Assembly (NCBI GenBank): GCA_036477795.1
Contig: JAZGDL010000326.1
Span: forward strand, 1-7,834
DNA: 7,834 nt
From: JAZGDL01 sp036477795
GTDB lineage: Bacteria > Planctomycetota > Phycisphaerae > UBA1845
Direction of reading: 5' to 3'
Both the position numbers and the translations under genes were made by a program. The stretch's first letter is position 1, and the number at the start of each line of letters is the position of its first letter. The notes under the pieces were generated by a model. The model saw nothing but the letters and a program-made list of their open reading frames with translations. It ran no database searches and was not told the DNA's origin. Below are positions 1-6,926 of the stretch, in pieces.

Positions 1-378
1 GAGAACAAGGCCGCCAACTACAAGGCGGAAGGCGACGCCCAGGCCGCCCGGATCATCGCCGACGCCCGGGCCAGCGAGCAGCGCATCATGGCGGCCGCCC
101 GGCGCAAGGCTGATGAAATCCGCAACGAAGGGCAAAGAATCGTCAGCCAGATCTATTCACAGTTCCAGGAGCACCAGGATCTGCGCATCTTTCTCGACAA
201 GCTCAGCGCTTTGGAACAAGCGTTCAAGGATGACGCCACGATTATTATGGACAGCCGGTTCGCTCCCATCGACCTGTTCAATATCGAGGAAAGCGAAACG
301 ACCGGCACCCTGGACCTGGACCAGTCCGGGTCGGTAAAGACCATCACCAGAAGCGGGCAGATAACCGGCCATGAGTAG
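1..378 (+). CDS. HflC-like SPFH membrane protein, C-terminal part (5' end outside window)
   Basis: The reading frame is open from base 1 and ends at TAG 376-378, giving about 125 residues of a longer protein. The visible part starts in an Ala/Glu/Arg-rich helix with EGDAQAARIIADA, continues through AAARRKADEIRNEGQRIV and ends in the block FLDKLSALEQAFKDDATIIM followed by FAPIDLFN. This matches the end of E. coli HflC: the GEGDAEAAK helix, then a FIRSLRAYENSF-type segment, then a short beta strand. HflC is an SPFH/prohibitin-family membrane protein that pairs with HflK in large assemblies, classically regulating FtsH. The N-terminal anchor and SPFH domain lie before the window. An internal ATG at 88 is only a methionine in the coiled coil, not the start. 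The gene overlaps the next one by 8 bases. HflC versus another SPFH subfamily is inferred from this tail and from the HflK-like neighbour. Confidence 0.85.
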   Translation, partial: ENKAANYKAEGDAQAARIIADARASEQRIMAAARRKADEIRNEGQRIVSQIYSQFQEHQDLRIFLDKLSALEQAFKDDATIIMDSRFAPIDLFNIEESETTGTLDLDQSGSVKTITRSGQITGHE

Positions 379-1663
379 TTATCCTGAAGAACAACCAACG
401 CCGGCGCCGGGCGGCAGCGACGCCCGGGTGGACACCGCCAACCAGTCGCTGGCTGATGCGTTGAGCACCAGCTTCCGGATTCTCAAATTCGCCATGGTGG
501 TGCTGGTGGTTCTCTTCCTGGCCTCGGGCATTTTTGTGGTGGAGCAGAACGAGCAGGCCGTCGTGTTACGGCTGGGCAGACCGGTGGGCAACGTGCGCAA
601 CGCGGGATTCAACTGGGCTTTTCCCGCGCCCATCGACGAGGTGATCAAGGTGCCGGTCAAGCAAAGCAGCACGGTGGCCATCGAGAGCCACTGGCTTCAT
701 CTTAGCGAGAAGGAGAAAGGCCGGCCGTTAAGCAAGCTCAATCGCGGGCGGCGGGGGCTACACCCCATGCGCGACGGGGCCTTGCTCACCGGCGACAAGG
801 GATTGGTGCACATCCGCTGGCGGCTGACCTACGCCATCGACGATCTGCGCCGCTACGTTTCGCACGTGTCCGACGCGGACGTGGCCAAGGCCGGCGAGCT
901 GATAACCAAGGTCCTGGAAAACGCCGCCATCCACGTGGTGAGCGGTTACACCACCGAGGACGCCACCCGCAAGCGATTGTCCGAGCTGCGTGCGGAGGTG
1001 AAGGTAGCCATCAATGAGGCCCTGGACCGCCTGGAGACCGGCATCAAGGTGGAATCGGTCGAAATCCCCGAATCCACCCCGCCGGTGCAGATCAAGCTGG
1101 CCTTCGATCGGGTGATTCAGGAGGAGAACAACAAGCGCACCACCATACGCAACGCCGAGCAAGAGGCCAGAGGTTTTCTCAACGCAGCAGCCGGTGCCGC
1201 CCATACCCGCTTGATCGCCTACCTGGACAAGCGCCAAGCCGCTGAACTGGCTGGCGATACGGAGGAAGCCGAGCGTTTGACGGCGGAAATCGATCATATC
1301 GTAGAGTTCGAAGCCTCCGGCAAAACCGGCAGCATGATCGGCGATGCCAAAGGGTATTACTCGTCGGCCGTGCAGGGCATGCGCGGTGACGTCGAGCAGT
1401 ATCAGGCTCTTCTGGAGGAGTACCGCCGGAGCCCCATGCTGCTGAAGACCCGCTTGTTGCAGGAAGCCAAAGCCCGCCTGTTCAACAGTCCCGGCGTCAC
1501 CAAGGTCTACAGCCCGCGGGGCTCGGAGTTTCGCATTCTCGTCGGCCTGGACCCGCGACAACGCCGGAAACGGGAACGCGACCAGTACCTCAAAGAGGTC
1601 GAGCAGGGCGCCCCGCCGGAGTTGGAGATCAAGATTCCCGGAGGCCCACTCACCGTACCGTGA
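371..1663 (+). CDS. HflK-like SPFH/prohibitin-family membrane protein
   Basis: This 430-residue protein has a short soluble N-terminus, one membrane segment at about 39-57, then the HflK-type entry VVEQNEQAVVLRLGRPVG at 56-73 and NAGFNWAFPAPIDEV at 77-91. The SPFH domain runs to about residue 235, ending in EIPESTPPVQIKLAFD (221-236), the counterpart of the HflK segment with a PP pair before AFD. A long charged coiled coil follows (about 237-375), then the terminal strand FNSPGVTKVYSPRGSEFRILVGLD. Two differences from E. coli HflK stand out: a basic insertion at about 105-130 within the SPFH fold, and about 35 extra charged residues in the coiled coil (about 285-320). The ATG lies inside the end of the upstream gene (8-base overlap) with no strong Shine-Dalgarno, so coupled translation is likely. 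The usual E. coli order is hflK then hflC; here it is reversed. HflK/HflC pairs form membrane cages; the partner here is probably the upstream gene product. Confidence 0.88.
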   Translation: MSSYPEEQPTPAPGGSDARVDTANQSLADALSTSFRILKFAMVVLVVLFLASGIFVVEQNEQAVVLRLGRPVGNVRNAGFNWAFPAPIDEVIKVPVKQSSTVAIESHWLHLSEKEKGRPLSKLNRGRRGLHPMRDGALLTGDKGLVHIRWRLTYAIDDLRRYVSHVSDADVAKAGELITKVLENAAIHVVSGYTTEDATRKRLSELRAEVKVAINEALDRLETGIKVESVEIPESTPPVQIKLAFDRVIQEENNKRTTIRNAEQEARGFLNAAAGAAHTRLIAYLDKRQAAELAGDTEEAERLTAEIDHIVEFEASGKTGSMIGDAKGYYSSAVQGMRGDVEQYQALLEEYRRSPMLLKTRLLQEAKARLFNSPGVTKVYSPRGSEFRILVGLDPRQRRKRERDQYLKEVEQGAPPELEIKIPGGPLTVP

Positions 1664-2907
1664 CATCAGGTTTCGGATTGCAGCGCATGAACCGAGCGGA
1701 CCTTCCGGTGGTGCAGACCGCCGGCCTGACGAAGGTTTTTAAGGATTTCTGGCGGCGCGACCGCGTCGTTGCGGTGGACGATCTGAACATCGAGGTTCAG
1801 CGCGGGGAGGTGTTCGGCCTCTTGGGCCCCAACGGTTCGGGCAAGAGCACCACCATCAAGATGCTGCTCGGGCTCCTGTATCCCACCCGAGGCCGCATTT
1901 CCGTATTCGGGCGGCCGCCCACCGACGTCGCCGTCAAGGCCAAGATCGGTTTCCTGCCGGAGGAGTCGCTTCTTTATAGATTCCTGAACGCCCGTGAGAC
2001 ACTCGATCTTTACGGCCGGATTTTTCAGCTCAACGGCCGGTGCCGCAAGGAGCGGATCGACAAGCTGCTCGACATGGTGGGTCTTTATGCCGAGGCCAAC
2101 CGCCGTATCGGCGAGTATTCCAAAGGCATGGCCCGCCGCATCGGCCTGGCCCAGGCACTGATCAACGACCCGGACCTCTTGATTCTCGACGAACCCACCG
2201 CGGGGCTGGACCCCATCGGCATCCGCCAGATCAAGGACGTCATCCGTGAGTTGGCCCGCAAGGGCAAGACGATTCTGTTGTCCAGCCATCTGCTGGCCGA
2301 CGTGGAGGACGTGTGCGATCGGATCACCATTCTTTACGGCGGCCGCAAGCGGGCTTCGGGGCCCATCGCCGAACTGCTCAGCCGCGAGGACCGCACCCAG
2401 ATCACCACGGAGAAGCTCTCCGAAGAAACCATTGAGAAAGTGCGCCAGGTGGTCCATGAATCGGAGGACAAGAGAATTCTCAAGGTCGGTGCTCCGTCCG
2501 ATCGGCTGGAAACGTTCTTCATGCGGACCATTGAGGAGGCGGAAGCAGCCAATGTTCAAAGCTCCGGGGTCCGGCGCAGTGGAGCGCTGCCCGACTTCAT
2601 TGGTACGGCCAGTCCACCCGACGTAATCGACGAATTACTATCTGCTGCGGACGACAAGTCACCCGCTGCCACTCCCCAGCCGATCGAAACCAGGCCGCAA
2701 GAACCGCCCGAAGAGCCCGCCGGGCAAATCATCGAACAGCTCACGCGGGGCCGGCCCGAACCTGCCGTTCCCGACGCGGGCATCGCCGAGACGGATGAGG
2801 CTGCTCCGCCCGAGGAACCGGCCTACGATCAGCCGCAAGTGCACCAGGCGGATCGCTCGGTAATCGAAGGCCTGGTGGGGGGGCACAAGGACGGGAACGA
2901 TGGGTAG
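1660..2907 (+). CDS. ABC transporter ATP-binding protein (ABC-2/NatA type) with long disordered C-terminal tail
   Basis: This 415-residue ATPase energises the permease encoded next. Visible motifs: Walker A GPNGSGKST (56-64), a Q-loop region FLPEE (98-102) in the form common in ABC-2 ATPases, signature YSKGM (153-157), Walker B LLILDEP (173-179), D-loop AGLDP (181-185) and switch histidine H210. All catalytic elements look intact. After the fold there is a short alpha/beta region (about 245-295) as in NatA-like ATPases, then a tail of about 120 residues rich in Pro, Glu and Ala that is unusual for the family. The GTG start at 1660 overlaps the upstream TGA in GTGA, which suggests coupling; GGAGG at 1640-1644 is 15 bases away, rather far. 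An in-frame ATG at 1687 (residue 10) is an equally possible start and keeps the whole domain. The substrate cannot be read from the sequence. Confidence 0.93.
   Translation: MTSGFGLQRMNRADLPVVQTAGLTKVFKDFWRRDRVVAVDDLNIEVQRGEVFGLLGPNGSGKSTTIKMLLGLLYPTRGRISVFGRPPTDVAVKAKIGFLPEESLLYRFLNARETLDLYGRIFQLNGRCRKERIDKLLDMVGLYAEANRRIGEYSKGMARRIGLAQALINDPDLLILDEPTAGLDPIGIRQIKDVIRELARKGKTILLSSHLLADVEDVCDRITILYGGRKRASGPIAELLSREDRTQITTEKLSEETIEKVRQVVHESEDKRILKVGAPSDRLETFFMRTIEEAEAANVQSSGVRRSGALPDFIGTASPPDVIDELLSAADDKSPAATPQPIETRPQEPPEEPAGQIIEQLTRGRPEPAVPDAGIAETDEAAPPEEPAYDQPQVHQADRSVIEGLVGGHKDGNDG
2887..2891 (+). promoter_or_regulatory. Ribosome binding site for the ABC permease gene
   Basis: AAGGA lies 8 bases before the ATG at 2900, inside the end of the upstream ATPase gene. 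It supports that ATG as the permease start although it overlaps the ATPase stop codon region by 8 bases. Confidence 0.6.
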
Positions 2908-4282
2908 AATCTGGTCCATCGCCCGCCAAACCATCGCCGAGGGCATACGCATGAAGGTCGCTTTGGTCTTCATCGCCTTCATCGCGTTTCTGCTGATCAG
3001 CCTGCCCATCTCGCTCCGGTCGGAAGACTCGGTCAGCTCCGCCGTTCAGACCTTCCTGTCATTTTCGCTGGGCGGTCTGGACGTGTTGCTCAGCGTGCTG
3101 ACCATATTCCTGGCGCGGTCCATGTCGGAGGAAATAGCCGGCGGCCACATTCAGATCCTGATGGCCAAGCCGATTCCGCGGTGGCAATTTGTCGCCGGCA
3201 AATGGCTGGGCATCGTCGCGATCAACGTAGCCCTTTTGGTCTTCGCCGGGCTGGGCATCTACGGAATCACCAAGTACATGACCCGACTGGAGCCGCGCGA
3301 CGGCTACGATGCCTTTCGTCTGCACAACGAAGTGCTCACCGCCCGCCATCCGATCCCCATGAAGAAGCCGGACTTCACTCTGGATGCCGAGCGGCTCTTC
3401 AATGAGCGGCTCGAAACCGGCGGCTACGTGAACGTGGCTGATCTGGATGAAGAAGCCGAGAAAGACCATTTCAAGCGGGGTCTGGAGCAGCGTTTTCGAA
3501 CCATCCATCCAATGGAGGCCCGCGTCTTCACCTTTGAAAACGTGCGCTGCGATCGCTCGCCGGATAAGACCGTGCAGATCCGCTACAAAGCGGAGCTCTG
3601 GCAATACCCGCCCGATGAAATCCTGCGTTGCGAATGGTACGCGGGCAACCCTGACCTGGGGACGCCGCTCTATCGGATGCCGCGGCGTGACGTGATCCAG
3701 CGTTATCACTCCATCTCCGTGCCCGCCGACGCCGTCGCCCCGGACCGCACCCTGCGGGTCGAACTGCGCAACCGCAACCCCTTCGAGGGTGAACCGCAGT
3801 TCGCCAACACCATCAGTTTCACCTCCCTGAACGACATCGAATTGCTGTTTGCCGTGGGGACCTTCGGCGGCAATCTGATCCGCCAGCTCTCCATGCTCGC
3901 CTGCAAGCTGCTGTTTCTGGCGGCGTTCGCCTTGATGAACACCTGCATCTTCTCCTATCCGGTGGCCTGTCTGGTCAGCTTCTCGTTCCTGGCCATATGC
4001 TCGATGACCGGTTTCTTGAGCGACGCGATTGAGTTCTTCGACGATGAAGGGTTGTACGGCATTTTCAAGACCGCGGTCGCATTCCTGTACCAAATCGTGT
4101 TTTTCCTGATCCCCGACTTTTCCCGTTACGACGGCACCAGCATGCTGGTCAACGGTCGCAACGTGACGTTGATGTGGGTGCTGACCGCGGTGCGCGATCT
4201 GGTGTTGTTCGGCACCACGTTGATCGGCCTGATCGCCTGTATCCTGTTCCAGCGCCGGGAGGTGGCCGAAACGTCGATCTGA
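2900..4282 (+). CDS. ABC-2 family transporter permease with large extracytoplasmic insertion
   Basis: This 460-residue membrane protein is the permease partner of the upstream ATPase. Predicted membrane segments lie at about 19-37, 54-73, 103-124, 331-350, 353-371, 389-405 and 427-450; one of the last ones may be re-entrant. The stretch SEEIAGGHIQILMAKPIPRWQFVAGKWLG (76-104, cytoplasmic) is the hallmark of the NosY-like ABC-2 permease family, where a similar E-I-x-x-G-T/H-I-x-x-L-L-A-K-P motif precedes the third helix. Between segments 3 and 4 there is a soluble domain of about 200 residues (125-325) with alternating hydrophobic patterns in its second half (about 208-310), suggesting a beta-sandwich. 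If the N-terminus is inside, as its basic residues suggest, this domain faces outward; it holds just two cysteines, C217 and C244, which could pair. The ATG overlaps the ATPase gene by 8 bases. Substrate and direction are unknown, although ABC-2 systems are mostly exporters. Confidence 0.88.
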   Translation: MGRIWSIARQTIAEGIRMKVALVFIAFIAFLLISLPISLRSEDSVSSAVQTFLSFSLGGLDVLLSVLTIFLARSMSEEIAGGHIQILMAKPIPRWQFVAGKWLGIVAINVALLVFAGLGIYGITKYMTRLEPRDGYDAFRLHNEVLTARHPIPMKKPDFTLDAERLFNERLETGGYVNVADLDEEAEKDHFKRGLEQRFRTIHPMEARVFTFENVRCDRSPDKTVQIRYKAELWQYPPDEILRCEWYAGNPDLGTPLYRMPRRDVIQRYHSISVPADAVAPDRTLRVELRNRNPFEGEPQFANTISFTSLNDIELLFAVGTFGGNLIRQLSMLACKLLFLAAFALMNTCIFSYPVACLVSFSFLAICSMTGFLSDAIEFFDDEGLYGIFKTAVAFLYQIVFFLIPDFSRYDGTSMLVNGRNVTLMWVLTAVRDLVLFGTTLIGLIACILFQRREVAETSI

Positions 4283-4316
4283 CGCAAGAGCTGCGTGATT
4301 CCACGGCGGTGCAACT

Positions 4317-6296
4317 ATGTCGCGAGCGATTCAACATCAAATCCCCGAGTACCTGGTTCGGCGGCAAAGCGCCAAGCGGAGCGAGCGCCTGGTGCAGATC
4401 GTCGCGTTATCGGGGGCACTGGCGTGCCTCGCCGCAGCCTCCGCCCTGACCGGCCCGGTCGACACCATTCGAAAGAACAAGCAGCTCACGCTGGACCCGG
4501 AAGATACCCATGGGCTCCCGCCGGACATTTCCCTGATCACCAAGACAGGCACCTTCCGGGCACTGGCCATCGATGTACTGTTCATGCGCCTGGAACGTCT
4601 CAAGCAGGACAACAAGTGGTACGAGCTCAACAAGCTCTCCTCGGCCATCTGCAAGCTGGCCCCGCGATTCCCCTCGGTGTGGAAGTACGCGGCCTGGAAT
4701 ATGGCCTACAACATCAGCGTCACCCAATACTCGCCCAGCGGAAGATGGTACTGGGTGCGCAAGGGGGTCGAGCTTCTGCGCAATCAGGGACTGCGATACA
4801 ACGAAAAATCCATCGGCCTGTACCTCGAGCTCTCCTGGATTTTCTGGCACAAGATCGGCGGCTATCTCGATGACCACCACCTTACCTACAAGAAAGAGCT
4901 GGCTGTGGAGATGGAACGGGTCCTGGGCCCGCCGCCGGTGGTGCTGACCGAACAAGACGTGGTAAGGCACTTCGCCCGGATCGCCATCGCGCCGAAGCGG
5001 CTTGATGATCTTCTGGCCCAAGACCATGAGGCGGTCGACTTCGTAGCCAAGCTCGCCGACGTCGGATTGACTCCGGACGAGGACCTGCTTGGGTTCGTCG
5101 CCCGGTATCTGCGCAGCGAGCTTCAGGTGGAAGACGTGCTCAAAGACGTGCCGGCGGATGCGGAGCGCACCATGCACGAAGCCCGCGTCGAGCTACTCTC
5201 CGACCCGGACAGCGCACCGGTACGGGACCGCCTGCTGGCATGTCTGAGAAACGGTGTGCTCCGCGACAAGTTCAATATGGATCCGGAGTGGATGCACCAG
5301 CTCATGGAGGACTTCGGGCCGTTGGACTGGCGGCTCCCCTTCACCCATGCCATCTACTGGTCCACCCGCGGCGACATGATCACCAAAGGCCAACTGATCC
5401 TGGACGAGAACGACTCCATGAACACCGTCCGCTACATTTTCTTCGGGCTGGCGCGAATGATCGATCAGGGGCGGCTGGTTCTGGAACCCGATTTTGAGGA
5501 CCCCAAGCGATCCTACCTGGATATGCTCCCCGATACCCGGTTCATCAAACACATGCACGAGACTTATCTGCGTCTGGGCAAGGAGCAGTTCGGCGACGAT
5601 CCCAGATTCATCGAAGGCACCGCGGGCCCCAACTACAGGGCCGGCCACGTGACTTTTCTTGAGGACGGCATTCACCGGCTTTACACGGAAGGCGGCTCCG
5701 AAAACATGAAGCTGGCCAGACGGTACTACGCCTACCTCCGCGAGTACAACCCCGACAAGGTCACGCACAAGGTCCAGGATCGCTATCTGCAGCCGCTCGA
5801 ACGCTTCGTTATGAGAGAGTTCTGGGACGAGCTGACCAGCTCCAAGCGCGCCACCGCCATCATCGGCGTATGGATACTGCGATCGCTCAAGAACTTAAGC
5901 CTCGGGGAGGTGGACCAGAGCATCGCCGCCATGGAGCGGGCCAAGCAGGGATGGATGTACTACATGGAAGACAAACGCTTTGAACCCGGGCAACTTTCTC
6001 GACGGGGGCTGCGGCCGCTTATCGACATGCGTGCCAATGCATTGGCCCAGTTCATGCAGGGGCAGTCCATCCACGTGCTGCACAAGGCCCGCTTGTGGCA
6101 GCGTCTGGACAAGACCACCCGGCAGATGGCCTACGACCGGCTGGCGCCCTACTTCCGGCGAGTGTGCCAGGGGCATCGTCCCCCGCTGGATCCGGTTAAA
6201 GCATTTCCCGAGCCGCCCGGCATGGAGGAGTTTCGGCGTAGCCGTCCGGAAGGCTTCGGCCCCGATCCATCCATCGACCACGGGGAAAAAGGATAA
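4317..6296 (+). CDS. Membrane-anchored protein of unknown function, possibly helical-repeat (TPR-like), in the SPFH-ABC operon
   Basis: I do not recognise a named family for this 659-residue protein. A basic N-terminus (RRQSAKRSER) is followed by one hydrophobic segment at about 25-45 with no lipobox cysteine, so it is probably a signal anchor with the rest outside the cytoplasm. The best conserved-looking block is about 80-180: FRALAIDVLFMRLERLKQ, then KLAPRFPSVWKYAAWNMAYN, then GLRYNEKSIGLYLELSWIFWHKIG. Amphipathic helices rich in Trp, Tyr and Arg with P-x-x-x-x-W/A-x-x-A spacing resemble tetratricopeptide-like solenoids. A second aromatic block, LPFTHAIYWSTRGD (340-353), and helices at about 460-600 follow. 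The C-terminus (about 630-659) is Pro/Arg/Gly-rich and probably disordered. The gene starts 34 bases after the permease stop with no strong ribosome site. By position it is likely the accessory subunit of the transporter complex; that role is inference. Confidence 0.85.
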   Translation: MSRAIQHQIPEYLVRRQSAKRSERLVQIVALSGALACLAAASALTGPVDTIRKNKQLTLDPEDTHGLPPDISLITKTGTFRALAIDVLFMRLERLKQDNKWYELNKLSSAICKLAPRFPSVWKYAAWNMAYNISVTQYSPSGRWYWVRKGVELLRNQGLRYNEKSIGLYLELSWIFWHKIGGYLDDHHLTYKKELAVEMERVLGPPPVVLTEQDVVRHFARIAIAPKRLDDLLAQDHEAVDFVAKLADVGLTPDEDLLGFVARYLRSELQVEDVLKDVPADAERTMHEARVELLSDPDSAPVRDRLLACLRNGVLRDKFNMDPEWMHQLMEDFGPLDWRLPFTHAIYWSTRGDMITKGQLILDENDSMNTVRYIFFGLARMIDQGRLVLEPDFEDPKRSYLDMLPDTRFIKHMHETYLRLGKEQFGDDPRFIEGTAGPNYRAGHVTFLEDGIHRLYTEGGSENMKLARRYYAYLREYNPDKVTHKVQDRYLQPLERFVMREFWDELTSSKRATAIIGVWILRSLKNLSLGEVDQSIAAMERAKQGWMYYMEDKRFEPGQLSRRGLRPLIDMRANALAQFMQGQSIHVLHKARLWQRLDKTTRQMAYDRLAPYFRRVCQGHRPPLDPVKAFPEPPGMEEFRRSRPEGFGPDPSIDHGEKG

Positions 6297-6301
6297 GACA
6301 C

Positions 6302-6394
6302 CGTAGGGTCCGCCGTGCGGACCGCCCTGCCGTGCGGACCGCCCCGCCGCCGCCCACCAATCTCGCGTTCGTGGTCCGCAAGGCGGACCCTACG
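6302..6394. repeat. REP-like hairpin pair between convergent genes
   Basis: Two hairpins face each other. The left one is GGTCCGC (6307-6313), loop CGT, GCGGACC (6317-6323). The right one is GGTCCGC (6373-6379), loop AAG, GCGGACC (6383-6389). The outer arms also pair perfectly: CGTAGGGTCCGCC at 6302-6314 is the reverse complement of 6382-6394, so the whole 93 bases can form one large stem. This is the layout of bacterial REP/BIME elements, often mobilised by RAYT (TnpA-REP) transposases; no such gene is in the window. It fills the gap between a plus-strand stop at 6296 and a minus-strand stop at 6405, so it could end transcription or block exonucleases from both sides, although there is no T-run typical of intrinsic terminators. 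Confidence 0.85.
6312..6343. repeat. Short direct repeat inside the REP-like element
   Basis: The 15 bases GCCGTGCGGACCGCC occur at 6312-6326 and again at 6329-6343, a 17-base period. The second copy lacks the GTAGGGTCC half, so it looks like a partial duplication of one hairpin arm rather than a third complete hairpin. Confidence 0.8.
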
Positions 6395-6404
6395 CCTCTC
6401 AGAT

Positions 6405-6926
6405 TCAACTGGAACGGGTGGCGGCCTTGACCAGGGTGATAACCCGTTCGTAAATGAAATCGGCGAAGACCTCATCTGTAAGGTGGCGGGTGCGTATGGT
6501 CGGACCAGCCGCCATCGTGCCACCCATGTCGCCCACATAACGTGTTTCATGAAAGGCGATCCTGTCCTCCAAGACCGTCCCCTCCAGGCGCAGCCGATGG
6601 TCGCCATACTCGATGTCGAGGAACAGGCTGCGGCCATCGCTGAGAAAATCAGCGGCGTCGATACTCACACGGACCCCTTTTTCGGCATATCGGTCGTTCA
6701 GGCGGCGGACGGTTGGAATGATTCGTTCCACGAACAGGGCCCGCAGCTTGTCGATGGGGGATGGCTCGGGAGGCGTCTGCAAGGCGTCGCCCTCCCCGCT
6801 CCCGTCGTTTTGGGAGGACGCCAGAAGCGAATTCAGCTTGTCTTCCAGTGCACTGCCGGGGTCGTCGGCGCGCTGTTCCGGCGTCCGTTTCCTGTGCAAT
6901 GCGTCACGACTAATGGGACCGGGCAC
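6405..6926 (-). CDS. Conserved-looking small soluble protein of unknown function
   Basis: This 173-residue protein is not from a family I can name. The N-terminal 55 residues are polar and low in order (Ser, Asp, Gly, Pro, Arg). A compact alpha/beta part follows: helix IDKLRALFVERIIPTVRRLNDRYAEKG (58-84), strands VRVSIDAADFLSDGRSLFLDIEYG (85-108), HRLRLEGTVLEDRIAFHETRYVG (110-132), and a C-terminal helix DEVFADFIYERVITLVKAATR (151-171). There is no signal peptide or membrane segment, so it is likely cytoplasmic. The GTG start is supported by GGAG 7 bases upstream and by an in-frame TAG directly before it, which rules out an earlier start. It is transcribed towards the SPFH-ABC operon and separated from it by the REP-like element. 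The opposite-strand ORF over the same bases reads through that repeat and is judged a shadow. Confidence 0.72.
   Translation of the reverse strand: MPGPISRDALHRKRTPEQRADDPGSALEDKLNSLLASSQNDGSGEGDALQTPPEPSPIDKLRALFVERIIPTVRRLNDRYAEKGVRVSIDAADFLSDGRSLFLDIEYGDHRLRLEGTVLEDRIAFHETRYVGDMGGTMAAGPTIRTRHLTDEVFADFIYERVITLVKAATRSS

Noticed and set aside
758..1666. Long minus-strand ORF of 302 residues opposite the HflK-like gene
   Set aside because: It lies wholly opposite a gene with clear family motifs and its translation is low-complexity, Gly/Leu/Gln-rich, as expected of antisense frames in GC-rich coding DNA.
1666..2559. Minus-strand ORF of 297 residues opposite the ABC ATPase
   Set aside because: The plus strand carries all ABC motifs in order; the antisense product resembles no family and is a composition artefact.
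3059..4093. Minus-strand ORF of 344 residues opposite the permease
   Set aside because: Antisense of a membrane protein with recognisable ABC-2 motif; the product is His/Gln/Gly-rich without domain features.
4295..4873. Plus-strand ORF of 192 residues overlapping the start of the 659-residue gene
   Set aside because: It is out of frame, rich in Arg/Pro/Gly/Gln, and the other frame gives a coherent membrane anchor and helical protein.
6302..6394. Intrinsic terminator
   Set aside because: Hairpins are strong but neither strand has a following T-run; a REP-like element with possible transcript-end effects is the better description.
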